Below are positions 12,098 to 23,500 of a DNA stretch of 64,000 bases, in pieces. How positions within the stretch are numbered: position 1 is the first letter of the stretch; each line of letters starts with the position of its first letter. The notes under the pieces were generated by a model. The model did not search any database. It saw only the letters and a program-made list of their open reading frames with translations, and was not told the DNA's origin. This stretch comes from Fratercula arctica (lineage: Eukaryota > Chordata > Aves > Charadriiformes > Alcidae), in assembly GCA_947846985.1 (NCBI GenBank), contig CANTUZ010000021.1, positions 1,914,711 through 1,978,710 of the forward strand, written 5' to 3'. Both the position numbers and the translations under genes were made by a program.

Positions 12098-14981
12098 CCA
12101 TCTTCCTAGCCTTTGCGTTATAATTACACATTTACGCAGCAATCAATGCTGTGGAGAAAGTGAGAAGTGCAGCAAGAGCCTGTGTTTAAATAACCAGTCG
12201 CACGCTTCTGTGCAGTTTTTGAACGTGCCATCTGGTGCGTGATGTATGTTAGTTTGTGTATTAACAGTTGGTCAGTGCATCATGAAGCCCATGGTATCGT
12301 ATGGTTGTGTTAGTTTACCCTCCAGAGACTGCTGTTAACAAGAAGAAAGAACCGTCTGTTTATGAATTGTTGAAGAAAGAAGTGTGTTGCGCAGTCAGTG
12401 CAGTCTCACCTTGCTGCTCGTGCCAATCCCGCTTAGTTCCGTGTTCTCCTTTGAGATCTCTTTGGAAACAGAGGTAAAGCAGGTGGTCAGGGAGGGACTT
12501 CGGGAGCAAAGCAATCTGAACCAGCCCAGTTAAAACAGGAGTATGAACTGCCCTCATTTGGAAGGACCTCATCAGTAATCCAGGAGGCCAGCAATAAATG
12601 ATCCAAAAGAATCCCAAATTTCTGAAAGTCTCCCTAGTTTGTGGAGGTAATGTTTTATGTTGTTGTGTGTACTGTTACACTGTTTGAAACTGAAGTGGTG
12701 CTTTAGTAACCCCTGGCAGTAACCCCTGGGCGTTAGCACCATCTTCTTTCCCTACTTAAAGTGGAAGATGGGGTGCTTGAAATCAAGATAGTCAAGCAGC
12801 AGTAAGTTAATGTTTAGTTTTAGTAATACCTGTTTTATTTCCTGTACCTTCAATCCTCAGTTGCCCTGGAGTGGATGATCTGGTTGCAAATTAACCACAC
12901 CATTGATAAAGCTCCCTTCAGAAGCAGCTCCGTCCTGGCAGAGCTCAGCAGCCTAGGTGTGGTGCTGGGGGAATGCGCCCGTGCTGCTTTCGGGCTGGGG
13001 ATCCTATCACTGACTTTTCACCCTGTGGAGCTCCAGCTCACAAAGCCGTGGAGCCAAGGTGGTTCTATGCAGAGCTGGATTTTGCCTTTTACCACCATAT
13101 TCTCAGAGCAGGGACCCCAGGGAAGAAGCTGCAGAGATCTCCTAGCAGGAGGTGACCTCACTTCTGCAACATGGACACCATACAGCAGCTAGTAATGTTA
13201 AGAGCTCTGTATATAGTCAGTGGAAACCTGGTTAATGCAGTTGATAAATCAACCCCAAAATTTCACCTGCCTGAATGTATGTACCTAGTGGAAGGCTTGT
13301 GGCAGTGTGCTGGTTACCCCAGATGCCAGCTGGAAATGCAAGTGCTGGTCTCTACAGGGGATTGGCAGAGCTGGCTTTGTCCCGCAGGGCTACTCAAATG
13401 AAAAAAATGTAACCTGTCCTGCTCCTGTGGGAGCAGCCATGGTATTTAGTGCAGAATGTGGTCTGTTGGAGAGCTCTGGGAGTGTGGATGTGCAAAGACC
13501 TGTTGAGAAAGATCCCTCTCCCAGGGCTGCTGCAGATGCCAGGCAGCGCGGCTGGTGAAACCTCTGCTCGAAGAGCAGTGAGCGAGGACGCTGTGCTTGT
13601 GAGCTGCTCTGCATCAACTGGCCCGTGGAACACGAATCTCCCTGCAGTGGATCACAAAGATGATACAGATGTTGCTGAGGTTGCCTTTGTGTAAAAGCAA
13701 GATTCATAACATCAGTGGTGGCACGAATGGGGAAGGTGGTGCTCCTCCCGGATCACCTCGTGGATGAAATCCCATTATGCAAAATGCTGAGCCATTCATT
13801 TACAGATGAGTAATGTGCTGTAAATTGCAAGGTCATGGATCAGCAGGCGAGGAAGATTAGAGGCCACTGCTATGCTGCGTGATACCAGTGTGCTTCTAGA
13901 AAACATTCATGAGGCTCAAGGATGCGCTGAGAGGAGATGCAGTCAGTAAAGACAAGGAAATGTTGGCATGACTTCCTAAAATATTAGCAGGCTTTTGTTT
14001 TAATAACTATAAGCAGTTTTGTTGCTTTGTACTTAGGATAAATTAGAAGAAACAGAGATGGTTATTGTGATGAATAGTTACTAGAGGCTTGTGGAAGGAC
14101 AAGTTTGACTTGTTTAAACTGAAAGTGGAAACAAAGCACCAAACCTGAGCTGATGGAATTACACTTTTTCTGTTATCTCCTTTCCCTCCATTCTTCCTTT
14201 TCTCCCTGCTTCTCCTCGCTCCCTTCTATCCCCACTGAAAAAAGGGGAAAGAGAAAGAATTTAAGGAATAACACTGGTAAAGCAGCACTAGGTGGTAGAG
14301 GGGACATCGTGAGCTATCGTTGCTGGCTGTTTGCACAGGTTGGTTTGTTTGAACATATCAACCCTGTGTTTTAGGGCTTCCACTGAGTGTTTGCAGAGGC
14401 CACGCAGGAATCCTTGGTCCTGGCACACTGCTTTGGCCAGTGGGTATCTATTGTTCTCTGCTCCAGGATTGGATGAGCCGCAGCCCAGATGAGATATTTC
14501 AGGATGAACCGATGCTTCAAGTGGTGTTAAACTGTTTTCGATCCCTGATCTGTCTTGCTTGAGGTTACATCAAGAGATTTGGACTAAGGAAAGGGTTTTT
14601 CTTGTATCAGGTTACTGGAGAATTTAGAAGGGTTTTTGAGTGGCGTGTTTCCTAGAACCATTGGCATTTTCACTGCTGAACTGTAATTCTTTTAGGACTG
14701 AGACAGAAATTTCACTACGCAAGCAAGTAGCTTCAAAAGATGAAGCTTGCTTGCATGAGAGAAAAGTAGAAGAAATAATTAGGTGGATTTTATCTACTCT
14801 GACCTGTGACTTTGAGAGAAGTGAAGATATGGTGTTAATAACTGTCCTTATTTCCTGGCGTTGGCTTATCAGCATTAATGACCTGTGCACTGTAGCAGCA
14901 ACTTACCAAAGCTTCGGATTTCTCTCTATGTAGGACCATTTCTTAACTGTTAATGTGAGTCTGTACTCCAGCTAAAAGGCC

Positions 14982-15018
14982 AAAGAAAAAGAAAAGAAAA
15001 GAAAAAGAAAAGAAAAGG
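14982..15018 (+). repeat. AAAAG microsatellite
   Basis: An imperfect run of AAAAG/AAAAAG units, about 37 bases, purine-only on this strand. Confidence 0.93.
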
Positions 15019-18000
15019 CTTAAGATGAGTGCTGAAGTGTCAAATTCCTTTGTTCTCTTTCTCAAAGGACAAAGATGCGAACAGGAAATAACTAAGCTTT
15101 ATTTCTTTTCCTGTAAGTCTCTCTTGAATATATTTAGGAGGAAAAGAGCCATTTCATAAATACATTCCACTCTCCTTTTGACAAAACCAGGATTTGTATT
15201 AATTTTATTGGCACTGCATGAAAGTGATGTGAATGAAACACTTGAACCCTGCCCTTATCTGCAAGTCCATCAAACCATTTCATTGTATCCCAAAGCTATA
15301 GATGCATTTTCTTACTGGATTGTGTGAATGATCATTTTATTCATCAGAATCAGTTAAAAGAACAGGCCAGAAGACTGTGTGCGCCGTATTTGCTAGGAGG
15401 AACCTTGTATAAATGTGACCCTTAATGGTTAGTTTATTTATAAATGTATATAAAAGATCATGAAAATACTGTACTCAGTGTGTACCCTTTATGTACACGC
15501 AGAATGATGTAGCAGTGACTGTTGCTGATGTCCTTGGAAAACTGGCAATGGCTCCATTTCCCTCATTTGTTATTGCCTGCTGGAAGATGATCGTTAAGTG
15601 TGTTGGGGAGCTGATAGGTGAATGTTTCTCAGTTTCGAATTATTAGTAATTTAGTACCATCTATGTTATTCCCACTGTACAAGTATTTGTGAGATATTCT
15701 TGCTGCAGAAGAGGTAATGGGATGAATGTGGGAAGGATAATATAAGCTTCGTAACTTAAAAAACATAGGAAAAATCACATAGAAAAGATTTTGTCTATCT
15801 GATAGATGATTTTACATGTATTTTAAGAAGGTTGACAGTTTGTGACTGCCAGACTTGTCAATTCAAAGTGTATTTCCTTGTGTTTCATTGCAGTATGTGT
15901 CTGTCCTGCAAAGGTTTAGGAGCCGATTGCTCACAGGAGGAAAAGAGGAACACACCTGCTTTTGGAGGAGGATGTGTCATAGCTCTGAACTGTTAATTAA
16001 ACTGATTTCTAAAAAAAATAAGATTAATCTAAATAAGGCTGATAGCAAAATTAATTTGAAAACCTGGACTGCTATTATTGGAAATAACAATTACTTTCAG
16101 CTGTTACTGTCAGCTGCCCAGTGTGTGTCGCAGCCATGGAGTGGTGCTGTTTGGAAGGGTCCTGCAGAAGTCATTTCATCTGACACCCTGCTTTACACCG
16201 GGCCAACGGCTTTGTTACCTGTGTCGAAAATGAATGTGATAATCCTGGAAATGAGCAGCGGTGCAGTTTTACTCTGTGCCTCTGGTTTGGAGTGTAATTA
16301 GATCTGCCAAAGCTGTGCATATGCGCTTGACCATCACTCTAGACTACAGTTGTGCTTTCAGTAAATAATTAGTGGCTGAAAACTTTGTTATTTAACTTTT
16401 TGATAAACAGAGTAGCATTGCCCTGACTTTTGGAGATTGTCACTAACTAATGCTTGTTACCTAACAAACAGTACTTTACAGACGTAGCAGCCTGCCTGAA
16501 TTCTTGGGCTGATACGTTGTCTGAAAAGATCCTGTTTTAAATAATTTCACAAGGCTCTGAATTCCACTGGCTGAGAATTAAAAATGCAACGGCATGGTCA
16601 AAGTCATCTCAGCTTGTGAAAGGTGCGTTGTAGATCTTTTACAGGTTATCTGCGTATTAATTCTGAGTGGTATTTGTGTTCTTTCACAATGTTATTTGAA
16701 TAGTCTTTCAGCTTCCAAGTTGGAGCTATCTTGGCAGAAAAAAATATGTAAAATCTAAAGGAAGTAAATGAACACAATCTTTCCGGTGATAATTTAAAAT
16801 GATAAAACAAGCAGCATGTAAATCAAGTAATCTGTTTTAATAATCAAACCATTTAAGTCCTTTTCCATATTGCTATTGTTCCCCTTGCATTTTCTCTGTT
16901 TAGCAACTCAGTAAGTTGGCATTTAGAAATTCACTCCTTTTGCAATGAATGATGAATGCATAAATAACAGTACTCCTACTGCTCAGCTGTTTTTCCATTC
17001 AAAGAATGGAAAGTGAAGTACTTAAGACTGTTGTGCAAATTGATTTGCTAATCTTTCCTAGCCTACCCTGCACTTCCATTTCCACAAGGAAGAGTTCCAG
17101 GTATTCCTCCTCTTCTTCCCTTTTTGAAGTTGTCCTTTCAGTCAGAGGGGAAAAAGATCCTGATGCTGAATCTGCCAGGTCAGTCACACTCATGGCTTCA
17201 ACTGAAAGTGCTATACTTGGCTGTAGTAAAAAGTGCATACGTAATCTCGTTTCTATAGGGCTTGAGGGTTTGTCTTCCAGGGCACCGGCCACTTGATTCT
17301 TGCTACCAGGGGAGAGACTGAGAGATGGTGAAGAGGGGATTTCTGGTTCAGATTGCCATTAGGTAACATGAAGTTTTTCCAATATGAAACCGAAAATACA
17401 AGAAAAAAAGTCCCACAACAAACCCGAGCCAAGTCTATAACCAAAAAGTGGGAAGCTTTTCCTGACCTGACATGCTTTCAAGGAAACACAAGGAAAAGTC
17501 CTTTCTTTCAGCCTGAATCGTTAATGGACATACTATGTTGAAACGTATTTGCTTTGTGATTTGCAAACTTAGTTTTCCCCTCCATTGCTCATGGCTCTTT
17601 CTTCATGTTGTCTGGCTGAAGTTGTTGGTATCTGTCCCAGAGGGAATGGTGTCAGTGATAATCTGGATTTGGGGTGTTCAAGCTCACAGCTGTCTATCGC
17701 TGTCCCTTCAGCAGACGTGGCAGAAGGGAATCTTTGGCAGAGGAGCTGGACGGGCAGCTGTAGGTGGAATGTCTTCATCTGCTGCTTTGAGACTCAGCAG
17801 TTTGTCTGCCGAAGCCCTTAGTTGGTAATCTAATGTGCTGCTCGGACAGCTTGTGAGCCAAACCCACAAGAGCTGTGTTAAGTCACAATACGCTGTAAAA
17901 CACATAAATGCCTAAAGAAATCTGCCTGGTTTCATGGCCAGAAAACAAACAGTCCCGTTTAAGGGCTACATACTCAATATTTGTGTTTAGGTGAGATTGT

Positions 18001-19752
18001 GCAGGTCACTGTAACAACTCTAAAAGAAACCCTAATTATGCAGAAACATAAGTCATATTTGTACATTATTTGCATATTTTACATTATTGTTTTTGCATGA
18101 TTTGTATGGCCTGTGTTAGTATAAATAAGGCATCTATTTTTATTTTGGATCTAACGTTACCAAAGGACTAAGCAAGCTTTTTGGGAGTGCTTGCGGATGG
18201 TTTACTGTATCTTAATACTGCAAGATGATTCTTGGGTTTTTTGAGCCCTGTATCAAAACAATGCTGTATTCAGGAGACTCCAGCAGCATTCACAGATCAG
18301 CACTGGGCACGAGCTTAACAAATGCAGAGTATTCCTTTACAGCAGAACAATGAAGCATCTGAACATCAGCATCTCATGGCCAGCTGACTGCGAAAGGAGT
18401 CTCCAAGCATCTACAAAGAAAACCTGTGAAATACTGTGATTGTACCTTGGCTTGTGGAATAAATAGAGGTGTACTTGAACATTGGTACAAAGTTCTGGTA
18501 ATTGTGCAGTGAGTACAGAAAATTGGGACGGTGGTATAGTACAAGAAAGAGATGGCTTAGAAAATAAGGCTGCAAGTCGTCATCATCAGTACAGTTGCTG
18601 ATGTGGCTTCAGGTTCTGTTTGTTTATACCAGGATGCTGCTGTGTCAGGGGCAGCAGCAGCGACGTGAGTGGGTTTTGTTTCCTGAAGTTAGGAGGAAGT
18701 CACAGGGCATCAGTCATGGTCTTTTGTTTTTCTGCACATTTCTTGATCTTTCTGATGGGTTGCAGGATTTTATAGTTCCTTCAGCATTCCTGGAAAGGTT
18801 GTTACTAAGTATAATCTAGTCCTTGTCTGACGCTATTCAGCCAAACCTACTGGTGCAGGATTCCCGCACCGCTGAACCGGGGCGGTGAAATCAGACAGTA
18901 TCGTCCACAGGATGCAAATCTGTCCAATCACTGGTCATTAGTCTGTTTTTTACCTTTTGTGCTGCAATTTTGTCCACTGATATATTTGAAGGTTGCGGTG
19001 TATAATCGATGAACAAAGCTGAATTCCCAAAATTGAAGGCTGAGGTAATCATGGTGTGGCAGGTTATAGTTAATACAGACATGGGGTTTGGAAAGAGGAG
19101 GTGGTGAATGAAGGTAAAACACCTATTTTTAAATACCTGAATGCTGTAACATGGGAGTGGAAGGAACATAATGGATCGTGAAGTCCAGTTGCTGGTCAGT
19201 GCAGGAAGCCAGATTTTCTAAAACACATCCATACAGTAAGTTCAGCAATATCCAGCAGGGCTCACCGATCCTCGCAGCTGCTGTTGAAATGCTCTTCCAG
19301 GACCAATCCCTTGCAGCCAGCTTTCCCTTTCAAGCCTGTGGTGCCCAGGATAAGTCCATTCCCATTTTTCTTTTATATCACCTTGTGTAGTTTTTTGTTT
19401 AATTAGTTCTTCTGTCTGCCTGGCAAGATGATATTCATCTACCGATGTGTTTATAGAGTGATTACTTCCACCTTTTCCTCTTCCTCAGTAGTTTTATGAG
19501 TCTTACACATTTAAGTTAGTTCTCTTACATGCCAAGCTCTCGGTTCTTTTGCACACGTGCTCCAGTTGACTTCACGTGTGATGGGAGTAGATAGAAGAAC
19601 CTACCTGACTTTTGATCTTTCTTTTTCTTTTTACTATCTTTTTATAGATTATGTGCTTTTATTTGACAGATTAGAAAGTTAGAGGTTATGGGTAGGTGGC
19701 AATGTCTTGTTGCTGTCCCAAGTCTGTTCTACTCTTTCCTGGTTAGATGAAG

Positions 19753-19812
19753 GATCATAGGATAATTCAGCCTAGGAGGTCATTCAGGGCAACCTCCTGC
19801 TCAAAGCAGAGT
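19753..19812 (-). mobile_element. CR1 3'-end relic, older subfamily
   Basis: The sequence atcataggataattcagcc, then gaggtcattcagggcaacct and cctgctcaaagcag, matches the reverse complement of a CR1 subfamily 3' end. It fades into unique sequence after about 60 bases. Confidence 0.7.
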
Positions 19813-20489
19813 AATATGATTATTGCATTAGGATTTTACAGTGTTCCAGCCAGGCTTTTCACATGGAAAGTGGGAGTGTGTTGTACTGCTCTAGGCAGAG
19901 AAATGGGGAGCAAGCTGCTTTCCTCTACCTGTGCTCCATAGCAACCTTCTCCTGTGTGGATTGGAATAAACCCCCAAAGCATTATGTTGTCCCTGGAAGC
20001 TTTTCAAAGAACTTCCTTTTGTCTCCTTATCTAGTCCAAGTCTGCTTGTGCCTTCTGCTAGGCTTCTAGAAATGTAAAAAGCGTCTGCGGTGCTTCCCTG
20101 CTGCTGGAGAGACAGCTTGGTCTGTCTGACGCAAATAGAAATGAAAGTTCAGTGACTCCTATGTTTAGTGGTTTGGCATTTTTTCAGTGCAAAGTTAGTA
20201 CTTTAACTTCATGTTTAAGGAGGGGGATTTTAATTATTCCCAGTTCTAGCTAGCTACATTTCACAGTTTCAGCCTTTATTCAGCGTTCATTAGAGCTAGT
20301 TTAGCATCCTTCTTCCATTTTCCTTTCCCCCCACCTCACCTAGTGGGTTTGCAAAGCTGCATGGATGAGTCAAGGGTCAGCTGTGTTGGAGCTGAATCAG
20401 TCCTGTCAAATTACAGTCAGTTTGCTTAAATGTTGGTTTCTTGAGGAAGATGTGGCACCAGTCCCTCAGAGTTTACTATTTTCTTTTGG

Positions 20490-20506
20490 AAAAAAAAAAA
20501 AAAAAA
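20490..20506 (+). repeat. A17 homopolymer
   Basis: Uninterrupted A run in intron 1. Confidence 0.95.
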
Positions 20507-23500
20507 TTACATCATTACAAAGGACTCTTTTAACCTTATTTCCAAAGCTGACTGTGAAAATTGCAGATGAATGAAATATTCCTCACCCTGCCCTTTCTGC
20601 TCCCTCTGCACAGGAAAGGAGTGGTGCAGAACGCGCGCTGAATGGCATTTCCTATTTTGTTAAACTGGCAACATCTGAAAACTGAACCCATGCAGGACAA
20701 CTGCAAGCAAAAAATTCACCTGCACATTAAATGAACTTAAATTCCAGTTTTTCTGGCTCTCGGGATGGATCAAGACGCTGTAGACATGCATACGCAGAAT
20801 GGGGACAGACTTGGATTGTTTTCCCAGCGCAGGGAGGTAATACTGACTGGACAGTTTTTTGGTCTGTTTTTCCAAGTGCAGCAAGAATATTTTAGCTATA
20901 GTTCTGCCAACGCAAATCCTGTTTATCTGAGTTCTCTTGTGATGAGAATGATTCGCTACAATGCAGTTTATGAGCAATTTACTGAAAGACTTGAAAGTCA
21001 TTCTTCCCTGCTTGACAGCTGAGTTTATTTCAAGATTTACGTAAAATGAAGTCTTTAAGTAGCATGGAATACTCAGAGGAGAGACCTGGTGTCACATATG
21101 AAAGGCACAATTGTCTGACACGCACGGGGTGAAGTGTGCTTAAGCAAAATCATCTTACTTCCCAAAACATAAGAAGAATAGTTGTTCTTTGTGTCAGTGC
21201 AGCTGGCTATATGTTCTTGCATTTAAAAACAGGTAAATATGGTTTCACTGCCAGAAGTCTACTTAAATTCCCTTCCTTAGTGAAGACATCCTAAAGGCTT
21301 GCCCATTCTTGACTATCTATGTACATATCTTCATGAACATGAGTTTTAATTAACATTTTCTTGTGTGTTTGCAATGAGAATGGTGTCAAAGCCTGCAGTA
21401 AAGGATTTTTAATGTATGCATTTGGTGGGAAGAGCTAAGAACTGTTGACCCCCTTTGGGGGAATAACCCAAATCACACAGGGCGTTTGCAACAGGAAAAG
21501 GAATTGTCCCTTTTCTGCGTGCCAGAGGTGTGCAACTGCTAGACCATTCTTCTTCCCATCCACAAAAGAGGAAGGAAGAAAAAAAAGGATGCTTATACTA
21601 AATATTTCAGTTTGATTTGTGCTTTGGAGTTAATGAGTAATTTGGAAATAGATAATAGTTTGAAACCGTCAGCTTTTATTCTTTTAACCTTCAGCGGTAC
21701 TAGGTTAGCTGGTGACTCTCTAGCGCAGGCTGATGTGTCTGTAGCACTCCTGTGTCTGTCCTGAATTATTTGCTTTTTTAGTTGACGTTTCCTTTACTTG
21801 AAGCCACTGCTATACAGTTAAACTGAACGTCCGTCTTCGTGTTGTGACTTCTTGTCGTGAAGATGTTCTGTTCCTGGAGCATCTGTGTGGCATCAGGGAG
21901 CAGGAGGGGTGAGACCAAGGAGCTTTGCTGAGCACCTGCTAAACCTGGGAAAGCGTTTGTGTGTATGTAAAGCAGAATGGGATGTCAGTGTGATCAGTGG
22001 TGGGAAAGGAGGAGTTCCAGATGAGAGAAAGTCTTTTCCCAGGAGAAAACGATCCATAATACCAATAGGTACACTTCAGCTCTCTTTAAGTAACAGAAAA
22101 TGAGATGACTGGTGACTTGACATGATTTTTCCAGCAGTTGCTGTGCTCCTCAGATACCAGACAGATGGAGGGAACGACTGACAAAATGTGTTTCTGAGGA
22201 GCCGTTTCACACCCCAGCGAAGCCCGGGCTGTGCTCTCGCTGCAGACCATCCCTGGGAGCTGGCACAGGTTATCTCAAAGTATGCTGAATTCTAGAAATA
22301 GCAATAAGCCTGCGGAGTGCTGCCTGCTGTCTGTGATCCCGACAAGTTTCTGTTTATCTTTCGGTACAGAGGAGTTACTGCGTAAATGATTAATTAGAAA
22401 TTCCCTTTATAATCTGAATTGCAGCATTTGGAGTGGGGAGTGCGTGGTAGGGTGCCTTTGTTTAACGGTCTGCGTTCTGCAGATGTTGTTTGGGAGTATG
22501 GGTTCCAAGTCTTGCCAACTAACTCTTTTCTTTATTTGTACTGAGTGCATTTGAAGTTGCATCATTTCCTCGGTAAGAACAGTTTTATTTTTGACTGGAG
22601 TGTTTGTCAGGTGGGAGAAATCCTAAATGTGAGTGCTCTCTGGTGGCGAAGATTTCTGCTTCGGTTTTCTGATTTCTGCAGTGTATTTTGCAATGGCAAC
22701 TGGATGTGCACATAGGATGTCTGGACTTAAGGATGTATTTTCGACTCCCTAAAAATAAAAGCTATAAAACAAAGTCTTGGCAGTCATCTTTTTGAGACAA
22801 TAATTTCTATCCCTTTAAGTGATTTATATTCTGTGACCTTCTGGTTTATATTTTCTCACTATCAATCCCTGCTTTAACAAGGTAATAAAAACTAGTATAA
22901 AAACTTCTCGTGAAAGAGCTGACGTTCTTCATCAAAATAACACACCAGGATTTAAATACTGTGACTTTCTTTTTGGCTGCTGAGCTAGAATTCAGATGCC
23001 AAAGTAATAAGTGGAAAATTCAGAGGACAGTGGTACAGAAATTATTCAAATAGCATTATTATGGGGAAATCTTTGCTCCTCAAAGCAGCAGCACAAGATG
23101 ATGTGATTTTCATGATATGAGGTTTGGCCGTAGGGGTGGTGACCCCCGGGAGTCAGTACAGGGGCTCCTTTTATCAAGTGTGCTGTAAATCGCTTTTAAT
23201 AACAAAAATCCCTTCCTATGTGTTATACGCTCGTTACTGAAATGATTACGCCAACCTTTACATTGCTGAGCTTTCCCTTGACGGAGTGCGTGCCCCGATT
23301 GATGAGCCGTTCCGAAAAGCACCGCAAAGCTTCATCGTCTGGCTTTGTGACCTTGCCTTGCAGAAAAATAGCAGATTTAATGCCCCTTGTACCTCCCAGT
23401 TCGGACTGCCATCCTCGCTTGTTTTCTTAAGTTTTCATGAGCTCGTCTTGGGCAAGGAAAAACGAGAATCTCAGAGGGAAGCAATGCAGCGAGGAAAACA

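Noticed and set aside
12076..12170. GTGATGA resembling a C box of a C/D snoRNA
   Set aside because: No D box (CTGA) at a fitting distance and no terminal stem; the word is part of the E-box inverted repeat.
12875..13700. Several overlapping 60-105 codon frames, some protein-like
   Set aside because: Frames change repeatedly between strands, with no recognisable motif; I could not tie it to a gene, retrovirus or LINE.
15855..16301. 148-codon + strand open frame
   Set aside because: No recognisable domain or splice context; the composition looks like ordinary intron with a stretch free of stops.
19166..19400. Possible further old CR1 relic (ggaaggaacataatggatcg)
   Set aside because: Only a short resemblance; not enough ordered phrases to support a call.
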